Shown here in pieces: positions 7,233-14,136 of a stretch of 15,073 nt of DNA (its first letter is position 1; each line of letters begins with the position of its first letter). Source of the stretch: Acidimicrobiia bacterium (GTDB taxonomy: Bacteria > Actinomycetota > Acidimicrobiia > IMCC26256). The stretch lies in the NCBI GenBank assembly GCA_023262065.1, contig JALRDW010000120.1, positions 1 through 15,073 of the forward strand. Direction: 5' to 3'. The position numbers and the translations under genes were made by a program. A model generated the notes under the pieces. It saw only the letters and a program-made list of their open reading frames with translations. It was not told where the DNA came from and searched no databases.

Positions 7233-8027
7233 ATGAGCCACCGCGACGTCCTCTCCGATTTCACCACCGAATCCGTCACCCTCCTCGGCGAGACCAAGGA
7301 GGTGTTCCGCATCGGTTCCGGACCGGCGATCATCCTGATCCCGGAGATCCCCGGCATCACCCCGGAGCACGCCGAACTCGCGCGACGGCTGTCGGCCGAG
7401 GGGTACACGGTCGTGAGTCCGTCGGTGTTCGGCGAGCCGGGCCGGCCGATGTCGAACGGCCACGCCCTGCGCACGATCGCCCGGGCCTGCGTGGCGAAGG
7501 AGTTCGCCGCGTTCGCCACCGGATCGACCCGGCCGATCACGGCCTGGTTGCGGGCACTGGCCGAGCGCGAGCACGCGTCCTGCGGCGGCCGCGGCGTGGG
7601 TGTCATCGGCATGTGCTTCACGGGCGGGTTCGGCCTCGCCATGATGCTGTCGGACTCGGTGGTCGCCCCCGTCCTCAGCCAGCCCTCCCTGCCACTCCCC
7701 CTCGGTGCGGCCCGCCGGGCCGACTACGGCCTGGATCCGAACGACCTCGCCCGGATCCTGGAGCGCACCGCGACCGGTGCCTGCGTGATCGGCCTCCGCT
7801 TCACCGAGGACCGCGCGGTTCCCGCCGAACGGTTCGAATCGCTGCGTCGGGACCTCGGCGACGCGTTCACGGCCTTCGAGATCGCCTCCGGGCCGGGGAA
7901 CGAGCACGGGATCGCGAAGTCGGCCCACTCCGTGCTGACCCACGACTTCGTCGATGAACCCGGCCACCCCACCCGGATCGCCTACGACCACGTGCTCGGG
8001 TTCTTCGCGGCCCGACTCCCCGACTGA
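7233..8027 (+). CDS. Dienelactone hydrolase family protein
   Basis: This 264-residue alpha/beta hydrolase belongs to the dienelactone hydrolase group, which opens lactones or cleaves small esters with a Cys-His-Asp triad. The nucleophile elbow is GMCFTGG with Cys128. Glu38 in IPEIPGI matches the glutamate that contacts the cysteine in characterised members. Asp193 (FTEDRAVP) and His225 or His232 are the triad candidates; His232 in KSAHSVLT is my preference. Length is near normal. No other aromatic-degradation genes are present, so the true substrate is unknown. It lies 22 nt after the MFS gene, so a transport-plus-hydrolysis pair is possible but unproven. A strong hairpin follows its stop. 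Confidence 0.9.
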   Translation: MSHRDVLSDFTTESVTLLGETKEVFRIGSGPAIILIPEIPGITPEHAELARRLSAEGYTVVSPSVFGEPGRPMSNGHALRTIARACVAKEFAAFATGSTRPITAWLRALAEREHASCGGRGVGVIGMCFTGGFGLAMMLSDSVVAPVLSQPSLPLPLGAARRADYGLDPNDLARILERTATGACVIGLRFTEDRAVPAERFESLRRDLGDAFTAFEIASGPGNEHGIAKSAHSVLTHDFVDEPGHPTRIAYDHVLGFFAARLPD

Positions 8028-8044
8028 TCCCGCCCCGGACGCGA

Positions 8045-8070
8045 CGAACGGGGCCCGAGGGCCCCGTTCG
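8045..8070. terminator. Bidirectional terminator hairpin
   Basis: An 11-bp perfect inverted repeat (CGAACGGGGCC with GGCCCCGTTCG, loop CGAG) sits between the converging hydrolase (stop at 8027) and fasciclin genes (stop at 8094). It has no T-tract on either side, as is common in high-GC bacteria. The symmetric position suggests it ends transcripts from both directions. Confidence 0.75.
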
Positions 8071-8093
8071 CCGAACGCCGGAACGCCGTGGAG

Positions 8094-8654
8094 TTACTCC
8101 TTGGCCGACGGCGGCAGCACGACCGCGTCGATCACGTGGATCACGCCGTTGCAGGCGTCCACGTCGGTGGCGACGATGTTCGCGTCGGCGTAGGTCACAC
8201 CGGCGTCGCTCACGACGACCTGGGCCTCGGAACCCTCGACCGTGGTCACGGCCTGCTCACCGGGCTTGAGGTCGGCGGCCATGATCTTGCCGGGGACCAC
8301 GTGGTAGGTGAGGATCGAAGTCAGCAGGTCCTTGTCGGCGAGGATCGCCTCGAGGTCGGCCGCCGGGATCTTGGCGAACGCCTCATCGGTCGGCGCGAAC
8401 ACCGTGAACGGGCCCTCGCCGTTGAGCGTGTCGACGAGGCCCGCAGCCTGGACGGCCTTCACGAGCGTGGTGAAGTCACCGTTGCCGACGGCCACGTCGA
8501 CGACCGTGTTGTCGCACTTCTCGGGCATGTCCATGGCCTCGGTGGTGGTGCTGGGCTTGTCCGCGTTCGAGTCGCTGTCGCTCGAGCAGGCGGCGACGCC
8601 GGCCACGAGGAAGGTCGAGATGCCGATGGCGGCGATGAACCGACGGGTACGCAT
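8094..8654 (-). CDS. Fasciclin (FAS1) domain lipoprotein
   Basis: This 186-residue secreted protein probably sits on the outer face of the cytoplasmic membrane. Its N-terminus is a lipoprotein signal: MRTRR, a hydrophobic stretch, then the lipobox VAAC with Cys23 as the lipidation site. A Ser/Asp/Thr-rich linker (24-44) precedes one FAS1 domain (about 47-182). That domain shows [11 protein letters not shown], the YHVVPGK turn and [13 protein letters not shown] at the end. Single-FAS1 lipoproteins are common in actinobacteria, with the MPT70/MPT83 type as relatives; adhesion or surface roles are assumed rather than shown. The start is supported by AGGAGG 7 nt upstream. It is monocistronic, flanked by hairpins on both sides. 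Confidence 0.95.
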   Translation of the reverse strand: MRTRRFIAAIGISTFLVAGVAACSSDSDSNADKPSTTTEAMDMPEKCDNTVVDVAVGNGDFTTLVKAVQAAGLVDTLNGEGPFTVFAPTDEAFAKIPAADLEAILADKDLLTSILTYHVVPGKIMAADLKPGEQAVTTVEGSEAQVVVSDAGVTYADANIVATDVDACNGVIHVIDAVVLPPSAKE

Positions 8655-8661
8655 GAGGGAA

Positions 8662-8672
8662 CCTCCTGGAGG
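8662..8672 (-). promoter_or_regulatory. Palindromic Shine-Dalgarno of the fasciclin gene
   Basis: The minus strand reads CCTCCAGGAGG, in which AGGAGG (8662-8667) lies 7 nt before the ATG at 8654. The upstream CCTCC is its complement, so the site could fold back on itself or pair between transcripts. A second small inverted repeat (CCCC-GTT-GGGG, 8677-8687) lies just upstream. Both may affect translation; nothing here proves it. Confidence 0.5.
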
Positions 8673-8702
8673 ATTGCCCCAACGGGGTGTGGGGTCGCCT
8701 CT

Positions 8703-8801
8703 CTACGGAGCCGGCCGGGATCCGGATCATCCAGATCCCCCTCCGGGCGGAACGCCCGGATCCGGGCCGGGAACCATCCGCCGGCCGTCACGGCTCCGTA
8801 G
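8703..8801. repeat. Nested inverted repeat between the fasciclin gene and the trp operon end
   Basis: Outer arms CTACGGAGCCG (8703-8713) and CGGCTCCGTAG (8791-8801) are perfect 11-bp complements. Inside them, 8711-8724 and 8757-8770 pair over 14 positions with one mismatch. An 8-bp hairpin occupies the centre (8742-8760); the right inner arm and the hairpin share bases 8757-8760, so those two cannot form fully together. The right outer arm lies over the last codons of the upstream HIT-like gene, so its stop codon is inside the structure. Confidence 0.65.
8742..8760 (-). terminator. Hairpin ending the trpF-trpB-trpA transcript
   Basis: TCCGGGCG-GAA-CGCCCGGA is an 8-bp perfect stem with a 3-nt loop, 27 nt beyond the stop of the last trp-operon gene on the minus strand. 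There is no T-tract. The position between two same-strand genes with separate functions fits a terminator. Confidence 0.65.
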
Positions 8802-9120
8802 CGCGCCGCAGGCCGTGGCCGAAGAACCCACCCCGGGGCCGCGCGTGGGCGTGGTAGTGGTCCGGGATGTTGCGCATGTTGTCGTCGATGTAGTGCTCGA
8901 ACCCGAAGTGCATGGACACCACCTCAGAGAGCCGGGCGTGCATGTGCGCCAGATGCTCCGTCGGCGGCTCGGTCCCGTGCGCGCGCCAGACGACCATCGG
9001 CACAGCACAGATCTCGCACTCGGCGATCCAGCAGATGTCATCCTCGTGGAACCACGGGGTGATCCGAGCCGCCTCGCAGAGGTCGCAGTGATCGGACCCG
9101 GGGAGGGCGCTCGGGCTCAT
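8788..9120 (-). CDS. Small Cys/His-rich protein, possibly HIT-like
   Basis: The 110-residue product is not one I can name with confidence. It has two CxxC pairs (Cys12/Cys15 and Cys35/Cys38) and a lone Cys30, then His88, His90 and His92 in the IPDHYHAHARP segment. An early zinc-binding CxxC followed by a late His-x-His-x-His run near a proline recalls histidine-triad (HIT) nucleotide hydrolases, so a divergent HIT-like, metal-binding protein is my best guess. The HIT phosphate-binding consensus is not intact. There is no signal peptide or membrane segment. Its ATG overlaps the trpA stop (ATGA), so it is translated together with tryptophan synthase. The coupling suggests a linked role, but none is known to me. 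Confidence 0.8.
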   Translation of the reverse strand: MSPSALPGSDHCDLCEAARITPWFHEDDICWIAECEICAVPMVVWRAHGTEPPTEHLAHMHARLSEVVSMHFGFEHYIDDNMRNIPDHYHAHARPRGGFFGHGLRRATEP

Positions 9121-9887
9121 GCGGTGTCGAGTCCGTCCCGGAGGGTCGCGACGAACGCACCGATCTCGGAGGGGCTGCATCCCTCCAGTTGGCGCCGCAC
9201 CACCGCCGAACCGACGATGACCCCATCGGCGACCGCAGCGACGGTCGCCGCCTGCGCCCCGTCGGAGATGCCGAGACCGAGGAGCACCGGCTTGTCGGTC
9301 GCAGCCTTGAGCCGTCGTCCCATCTCCAGACCCGCCTCGGCCACCGTCGACCGCTCCCCCGTCACCCCGAGCAGCGCGATCCCGTAGATCCAGCCGCGCG
9401 ATCGCGCGCAGATCGTGGCGAGACGTGCCTCCGTCGTCGTGGGCGCGGCGAGGAGGATGTTCTCGATCCCGGCGGCCTCGGCGGCCTCGATCCACGGGTC
9501 CGACTCGTCGACCGGCAGATCCGGGACGATCGAACCACCCACGCCGGCCGCGGCGAGCGAGTCGGCGAAACGCCGGTGGCCCATGTGGTGCACCGGGTTG
9601 TAGTAGGTCATGACGACGATCGGGACGTCGACGTCGACGCCCGCCAGCTCCGCGACGATCCCCTGTGGCGTGGCCCCGGAGCGGAGCGCCCGCTGCGAGG
9701 ACTCCTGGATGACCGGCCCGTCCATGATCGGATCCGAGAACGGGATGCCGATCTCGATGGCGTCCGCACCGGCGGCGGCGACCTCCTCGATGGTCGCCCG
9801 CCACTCCCCGAGGCCGCCGGTGAGGTACGGCACGAGGAGGGAGCGGCCCGCCGCTCGGGCGGCACGGAACCGCGCCTCGATGGTCAT
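9117..9887 (-). CDS. trpA: Tryptophan synthase alpha subunit
   Basis: TrpA cleaves indole-3-glycerol phosphate to indole and glyceraldehyde 3-phosphate and passes indole through a tunnel to TrpB. The 256-residue TIM barrel has Glu45 ([11 protein letters not shown]) and Asp56 (PIMDGP), eleven apart like the catalytic Glu49/Asp60 of E. coli. Further signatures are the PDLP loop, the GVTG segment and the C-terminal ADGVIVGSA phosphate-binding stretch. Length is typical. The ATG at 9887 overlaps the trpB stop (ATGA), and its own stop overlaps the next gene in the same manner. This makes trpB, trpA and the HIT-like gene one tightly coupled block. Confidence 0.97.
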   Translation of the reverse strand: MTIEARFRAARAAGRSLLVPYLTGGLGEWRATIEEVAAAGADAIEIGIPFSDPIMDGPVIQESSQRALRSGATPQGIVAELAGVDVDVPIVVMTYYNPVHHMGHRRFADSLAAAGVGGSIVPDLPVDESDPWIEAAEAAGIENILLAAPTTTEARLATICARSRGWIYGIALLGVTGERSTVAEAGLEMGRRLKAATDKPVLLGLGISDGAQAATVAAVADGVIVGSAVVRRQLEGCSPSEIGAFVATLRDGLDTA

Positions 9888-11122
9888 GCGCCGTCGCCGA
9901 GGTCCAGCAGCTCGGACACCTGCTGGGCGTCCTTGTCGCCCCGCCCGGAGAGCGTCAGGACGACGGTCGAACCCTCCGGGATCGTCCCGCCGGCCTCGCG
10001 GGCCAGCCACCCGATCGCGTGGGCGGGTTCGAGTGCCGGCACGATGCCCTCGGTGACCGACAGCAGGCGGAAGCCGTCGAGCGCCTCGGCGTCGGTGGCC
10101 GATGCGTACTCGGCACGCCCGGCCCCGGCGAGCGCGGCGTGCTCGGGGCCGACCCCCGGGTAGTCGAGCCCGGCGCTGATCGAGTGCGCCTCGAGGATCT
10201 GGCCGTCCTCGTCCTGGAGGTAGAGCGACCGTGCGCCGTGCAGCACTCCCGGCACGCCACGACTGACCGAGGCGCCGTGCTTGCCGGACTCGAGACCGAA
10301 TCCGGCGGCCTCGACCCCGATGAGGCGGGATCGCGTCTCCACGAACCCGGCGAAGGTGCCCATGGCGTTGGATCCGCCGCCGACGCACGCGACCACGAAG
10401 TCCGGATCGTCGCCGAGCACGGCTCGGGCCTGCTCGCGGGCCTCGTCTCCGACGACCCGCTGGAACTCGCGCACGATCCACGGGTACGGGTGCGGCCCCA
10501 CGACCGAACCGATGCAGTAGTGGGTGTCCTCGACCGACGCCACCCAGTCCCGCATGGCGTCGTTGATGGCGTCCTTCAGCGTGGCGCTCCCCGAGGTCAC
10601 GGGCACGACCTCGGCCCCGAGCAACCGCATCCGCCAGACGTTGAGCGCCTGTCGCTCGACATCGGTGGCACCCATGAACACCTTGCACTCGAGCCCGAAC
10701 AGGGCCGCGGCGGTGGCGGTGGCGACGCCGTGCTGCCCGGCACCGGTCTCGGCGATGACCTTCTGCTTGCCCATGCGCTTCGTGAGCAGTGCCTGCCCGA
10801 GGACGTTGTTGATCTTGTGAGAACCGGTGTGGGTGAGGTCCTCCCGCTTGAGCAGCACCCGGATCCCGAGACGCTCGGAGAGGTTCCGACACTCCGTGAT
10901 CGGCGTCGGACGACCCGCGTAGTGCTGGAGCAGCGAGGAGAACTCGGCCCGGAACGCATCCGAGTGCCAGGCGTCGCGGAACTCACGTTCGAGCTGCTCG
11001 AGGGCGGCCACGATCGTCTCCGGCACGAAGCGGCCGCCGAACTCGCCGAACCGACCGAGTCCGACCGGGCCGGGGCCGGGCGGATCGAGGCGGACACCAC
11101 CGCCGCGCACGGGTGCAGTCAT
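9884..11122 (-). CDS. trpB: Tryptophan synthase beta subunit (TrpB1 type)
   Basis: TrpB condenses indole with serine, using pyridoxal phosphate, to make tryptophan. The 412-residue protein is of the standard TrpB1 class that works with TrpA. Lys103 in HTGSHKINN holds the cofactor, Glu125 in ETGAGQHG is the catalytic acid, GGGSNAMG binds phosphate, and LSGRGDKD is at the C-terminus. The N-terminal [15 protein letters not shown] segment is also standard. The ATG at 11122 gives this N-terminus. An AGGAG lies upstream, but 13 nt away, which is rather far, and an in-frame GTG at 11158 is possible though unconserved. A second, TrpB2-type gene lies about 0.9 kb upstream in the same direction. Confidence 0.96.
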   Translation of the reverse strand: MTAPVRGGGVRLDPPGPGPVGLGRFGEFGGRFVPETIVAALEQLEREFRDAWHSDAFRAEFSSLLQHYAGRPTPITECRNLSERLGIRVLLKREDLTHTGSHKINNVLGQALLTKRMGKQKVIAETGAGQHGVATATAAALFGLECKVFMGATDVERQALNVWRMRLLGAEVVPVTSGSATLKDAINDAMRDWVASVEDTHYCIGSVVGPHPYPWIVREFQRVVGDEAREQARAVLGDDPDFVVACVGGGSNAMGTFAGFVETRSRLIGVEAAGFGLESGKHGASVSRGVPGVLHGARSLYLQDEDGQILEAHSISAGLDYPGVGPEHAALAGAGRAEYASATDAEALDGFRLLSVTEGIVPALEPAHAIGWLAREAGGTIPEGSTVVLTLSGRGDKDAQQVSELLDLGDGA

Positions 11123-11156
11123 GGGGTAGCCGTCGCTCCTGATCGAGGGGAACGCC

Positions 11157-11162
11157 ACTGTA
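11157..11162 (-). promoter_or_regulatory. Possible -10 element (TACAGT) for trpB
   Basis: TACAGT on the minus strand fits TAnnnT and lies in the 73-nt gap after trpF, 34 nt before the trpB ATG. It would give a short leader containing AGGAG. Unlike the leaderless cases in this window, this one has room for a ribosome binding site. trpB could equally be read through from trpF. Confidence 0.35.
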
Positions 11163-11195
11163 CGCCCGAGGCCCGTCGGGCCCGGAGCCGACGCG

Positions 11196-11918
11196 TCAGA
11201 CGATGCGCAGGTTCGGCGGGGCCTGGCCCGGGTCCTCGTCCACGACCTCGGTCGCATCGAGCTCCCAGTCGAACGGACGGTCCTCGCCCTCGGGCACCGC
11301 ATCCTCGATGATCTCGCCCGCGACCCGGGCTGCGGCGACGAACCGCCGGAGCTTGCGGGCGTCCTTGCGGCCGGGGGACGACTCCACGCCGGTCGCCACG
11401 TCCACGCCCCACGGCCGCACCCGGGCGATCGCCTCGCCCACGTTGTCGGCGTGCAACCCACCGGCGAGCAGCAGGCGCACCCCGCCCGGGGCACCCTCGG
11501 CGAGGGCCCAGTCGAACGCGCGCCCGGTCCCAGGGGCCGGCGAATCGATGAGCACCACGTCCGCCGGTCCGTTCGCCGCGGCCTGCAGTGCGGGGTCGCC
11601 GGCGGCGAAACCCTGGATCACGAACGGCAGACGGGCCCGGATCCACCGGACCTCCGAGATCGGCTCGTGGCCGTGCAGCTGGGCCCCGTAGAGCCCACAG
11701 GCCTGCACCGTCTCGACCACTCGCTCCGGGCGTTCGTTGCGGAACACCCCCACGGTCACAACCCCCGGGGGCAATCGCTTCACGATGTCGCGAACGTGCT
11801 CGCGTCGCATGAGCCGCGGACTGCCGGCCGCGAAGATGAATCCGAGCGCGTCGGCGCCCATCGCCACCGCGAGGAGCGCATCCTCCTCGCTCGTGATGCC
11901 GCAGATCTTCACGAACAC
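11196..11918 (-). CDS. trpF: Phosphoribosylanthranilate isomerase
   Basis: TrpF converts phosphoribosylanthranilate to its ribulose isomer, the third step from chorismate. The 240-residue protein begins VFVKICGIT, with the catalytic Cys6. It shows GADALGFIF, the QLHG strand, Asp125 in VLIDSPAPG, the LLLAGGL strand and [10 protein letters not shown]. These fill the usual span of about 200 residues. The last 35-40 residues (about 201-240) are an acidic tail beyond the normal end of the barrel. The GTG at 11918 is preferred because the KICGIT strand follows directly, and a TAnnnT hexamer lies 8 nt upstream with no ribosome binding site. A dedicated TrpF differs from Streptomyces and Mycobacterium, where PriA does this step. 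Confidence 0.94.
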   Translation of the reverse strand: MFVKICGITSEEDALLAVAMGADALGFIFAAGSPRLMRREHVRDIVKRLPPGVVTVGVFRNERPERVVETVQACGLYGAQLHGHEPISEVRWIRARLPFVIQGFAAGDPALQAAANGPADVVLIDSPAPGTGRAFDWALAEGAPGGVRLLLAGGLHADNVGEAIARVRPWGVDVATGVESSPGRKDARKLRRFVAAARVAGEIIEDAVPEGEDRPFDWELDATEVVDEDPGQAPPNLRIV

Positions 11919-11926
11919 GCCCGGCG

Positions 11927-11932
11927 AGGGTA
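11927..11932 (-). promoter_or_regulatory. Putative -10 element (TACCCT) for trpF
   Basis: On the minus strand TACCCT ends exactly 8 nt before the trpF GTG, matching the MFS and hydrolase starts. It decides the trpF start and suggests a leaderless transcript beginning the trpF-trpB-trpA part of the locus. Confidence 0.55.
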
Positions 11933-11982
11933 CCCGGGGGTGGGGGTCGGACCGCGGCATCCCCCGACGACCGCCGACGCGT

Positions 11983-12022
11983 CGGGGCCCGGGCACGCGA
12001 TCGAGCGCGGACCCGGGCCCCG
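11983..12022 (-). terminator. GC hairpin after trpB2, before trpF
   Basis: An 11-bp perfect inverted repeat (CGGGGCCCGGG at 11983-11993, CCCGGGCCCCG at 12012-12022) encloses an 18-nt loop, which itself contains a CGCG/CGCG pairing. It lies 42 nt past the trpB2 stop on the minus strand and upstream of the trpF promoter. No T-tract follows. It probably terminates or weakens read-through from the trpE-trpB2 unit. A second copy of one arm at 12048-12059 gives it an alternative partner. Confidence 0.6.
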
Positions 12023-12063
12023 TGCGTCCTCCGGGAACCGGCGGGAGCCGGGCCCCGTGGCGG

Positions 12064-13311
12064 TCACCCGTCGATGAGCCGACCGTTGTTGTAGTCGTCG
12101 TACGCGGCGAGGTCGAGGAAGCCGTGGCCGCAGTAGTTGAAGAGGATGACCTTCTCCTCGCCGGTCTCCTTCGCCGCGAGGGCCTCGTCGATCGCCGCGC
12201 GGATGCCGTGGCCGCACTCGGGGGCCGGGATACGACCCTCCGCGTTGGCGAACATGACCGCGGCCTCGAAGGTCTTGCCCTGCGGGTACGCCACCGCCTC
12301 CATGCGGCCGGCCTTGACGAGCGCCGAGATGATCGGGGAGTCCCCGTGGTACCGGAGCCCGCCGGCGTGGATCGTCGGCGGCATGAAGTCCTTGCCGAGC
12401 GTGTACATCGGGAGCAGTGGCGTCATCCCCGCGGTGTCGCCGAAGTCGTACTCGAACGTGCCCTCCGTGAGGGTCGGGCAGGACGCGGGCTCGACCGCGA
12501 CGAGCCGGACATCGCGGTCGGTCATGAACGGGAGCGCGATGCCTCCGAGGTTCGAGCCACCGCCGCACGGCGCGATGACGACGTCGGGCCGCTCCTCACC
12601 GGCGAGCTTGAGCTGGTCGCGCGCCTCGAGTCCGATCACCGTCTGGTGGAGCAGCACGTGGTTGAGGACCGATCCCAATGCGTAGTGGGTGTCCTCGCGC
12701 TGGGCCGCGTCGGCGACCGCATCGGAGATGGCGAGGCCCAGCGAACCCGGGCTCGACGGATCCGCGACCGGCGACGGCACCACCTCGCCGCCCCAGGTCT
12801 CCATGAGGATGCGGCGGTACGGCTTCTGCTCGTAGGACGAGCGCACCATGTAGACCTTGCACTCCATGTCGAACTGGGCGGTCGCGAACGACAGCGCCGT
12901 TCCCCACTGACCGGCCCCGGTCTCGGTGGTGAGACGCTTGATGCCCTCCTGCTGGTTGTAGAAGGCCTGCGGCACGGCCGTGTTCGGCTTGTGCGAACCG
13001 GCCGGCGACACGGACTCGTCCTTGAAGTAGATGCGGGCCGGCGTCCCGAGCATCCGCTCGAGGCGTTCCGCCCGGACGAGGGGGGTCGGCCGCCACATGC
13101 GGAGGATGTCGATCACCTCACCCGGGATGGAGACCCAGACGTCCGGCGAGGCCTCCTGCATGATGAGGCCCATCGGGAACAGCGGCGTGAGGTCGTCGGG
13201 TCCGAGCGGCTCGCGGGTTCCCGGGTGGAGCGGCGGCTGCATCGGCTCCGGCAGTTCCGGGATCGCGTTGTACCACGCGTCGGGCATCTCGTTGAGGTGG
13301 TAGCGGGTCAC
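12064..13311 (-). CDS. trpB2: TrpB2-type tryptophan synthase beta
   Basis: This 415-residue pyridoxal-phosphate enzyme belongs to the TrpB2 family, distinct from the TrpB1 encoded nearby. It starts with the long TrpB2 N-terminal extension ([13 protein letters not shown], then [10 protein letters not shown]). The cofactor lysine is Lys108 in [10 protein letters not shown], Glu130 lies in [10 protein letters not shown], and a CGGGSNLGG loop follows. [10 protein letters not shown] stands where TrpB1 has SGRGDKD. TrpB2 enzymes join indole and serine, often without a tight TrpA partner, and have been proposed to rescue free indole. The GTG start has AGGAGG 7 nt upstream, and only 3 nt separate it from the trpC stop, so it is co-transcribed with trpC. 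A GC hairpin follows. Confidence 0.95.
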   Translation of the reverse strand: MTRYHLNEMPDAWYNAIPELPEPMQPPLHPGTREPLGPDDLTPLFPMGLIMQEASPDVWVSIPGEVIDILRMWRPTPLVRAERLERMLGTPARIYFKDESVSPAGSHKPNTAVPQAFYNQQEGIKRLTTETGAGQWGTALSFATAQFDMECKVYMVRSSYEQKPYRRILMETWGGEVVPSPVADPSSPGSLGLAISDAVADAAQREDTHYALGSVLNHVLLHQTVIGLEARDQLKLAGEERPDVVIAPCGGGSNLGGIALPFMTDRDVRLVAVEPASCPTLTEGTFEYDFGDTAGMTPLLPMYTLGKDFMPPTIHAGGLRYHGDSPIISALVKAGRMEAVAYPQGKTFEAAVMFANAEGRIPAPECGHGIRAAIDEALAAKETGEEKVILFNYCGHGFLDLAAYDDYNNGRLIDG

Positions 13312-13314
13312 TCG

Positions 13315-14121
13315 TCAGCCTCCTCGGCGTCGGACGGTCACGTCGGTCATGGCCGCCACGAGGGCGGTCGGGTCGGGTGCGCGCACGAGGGCCTCCCCCA
13401 CGAGCACCGCGTCGAAACCTACCGCCGCCATGCGCGCCGCGTCGTCGACGCTCCGGATGGCGCTCTCGGCCACTGCGATCGTCCCGGCCGGAATCGCGGC
13501 GGATGCCGAGGCCGCACCGTCGAGGTCCTCGCCGAAGGTCGCGAGGTCCCGTGCGTTCACCCCGACGACCTCAACCCCGAGCCCGACCGCCCGGGCGACC
13601 TCGTCGGCGTCGTGGGCCTCCACGAGCACCCCGAGGCCGAGCGCGAGGGCCAGGTCGTGGAGATCGAGCAGGTGGGCATCGTCCGGGAGGGCGGCGAGGA
13701 TGAGCAGGATCGCGTCGGCGCCGATCGCGCGGGCCTCGTGCACCTGGACCTCGTCGATCGTGAAGTCCTTGCGGAGGATCGGGATGTCCACGGCCTCCCG
13801 GGCCGCCTGCAGATCGGCGACCGTCCCACCGAAGTACACCTGATCCGTGAGCACGCTCATCGCCGCCGCGCCGCCGGCCGCGTACGCCCGCGCGGTCGCA
13901 CCCGGGTCGAGGTCCGGGGCGAGATCACCCTTCGACGGCGAGCGGCGCTTGCACTCGGCGATGACGGCGAGGTGTCCGTCGGACCGTGCGAGCGCCGCGC
14001 GGAAGTCCCGGGTCGGCGGTGCGTCCAGTGACTGGCGTCGCAGCAGGTCACGGGTCTGCGGGCGCCGCAGCACCGTGACCTCGTCCCGCTTCGTCGCGAG
14101 GATCTCGTCGAGGATGGTCAT
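13315..14121 (-). CDS. trpC: Indole-3-glycerol phosphate synthase
   Basis: TrpC closes the indole ring, making indole-3-glycerol phosphate, the substrate of TrpA. The 268-residue TIM barrel shows IAECKRRSPSKG with Glu56 and Lys58, ILRKDF with Lys118, LVEAHD, VGVNARDL and the AESAI strand, all classic catalytic or phosphate-binding segments. It is a single-domain enzyme, not fused to TrpF. The ATG at 14121 gives the usual N-terminus (TILDEILATKRDEV) and follows TAGAAT by 9 nt with no ribosome binding site. It therefore may be leaderless from its own promoter as well as read through from trpE and ygfZ. Its stop lies 3 nt before the trpB2 start. Confidence 0.97.
   Translation of the reverse strand: MTILDEILATKRDEVTVLRRPQTRDLLRRQSLDAPPTRDFRAALARSDGHLAVIAECKRRSPSKGDLAPDLDPGATARAYAAGGAAAMSVLTDQVYFGGTVADLQAAREAVDIPILRKDFTIDEVQVHEARAIGADAILLILAALPDDAHLLDLHDLALALGLGVLVEAHDADEVARAVGLGVEVVGVNARDLATFGEDLDGAASASAAIPAGTIAVAESAIRSVDDAARMAAVGFDAVLVGEALVRAPDPTALVAAMTDVTVRRRGG
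13319..13324 (-). promoter_or_regulatory. Ribosome binding site (AGGAGG) of trpB2
   Basis: AGGAGG on the minus strand, inside the last codons of trpC, ends 7 nt before the trpB2 GTG at 13311 and fixes that start. Confidence 0.7.
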
Positions 14122-14130
14122 CGCCGGCGG

Positions 14131-14136
14131 ATTCTA
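14131..14136 (-). promoter_or_regulatory. Putative -10 element (TAGAAT) for trpC
   Basis: TAGAAT is the best match to a consensus -10 in this window and lies 9 nt before the trpC ATG. Its first three bases are the TAG stop codon of the upstream ygfZ-like gene, so promoter and stop share bases. No clear -35 is visible at 17-18 nt upstream. Confidence 0.55.

Noticed and set aside
4972..7642. Very long open frames (over 740 codons) on the minus strand opposite the MFS gene and fabI
   Set aside because: They are low-complexity Arg/Pro/Ser-rich translations, as expected antisense to GC-rich genes. The plus-strand frames show recognisable families.
11123..11195. Riboswitch or T-box before trpB
   Set aside because: The gap is only 73 nt, with weak pairing and no T-box or other riboswitch consensus that I recognise.
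12064..13311. TrpB2 as a duplicated or decaying copy of trpB
   Set aside because: It has its own family signatures, an intact active site, a strong ribosome binding site and a normal length, so it is a distinct enzyme.
11737..14031. Long plus-strand open frame (764 codons) across trpB2 and trpC
   Set aside because: It is antisense to two clear enzymes and has a composition typical of shadow frames, with no recognisable domain.
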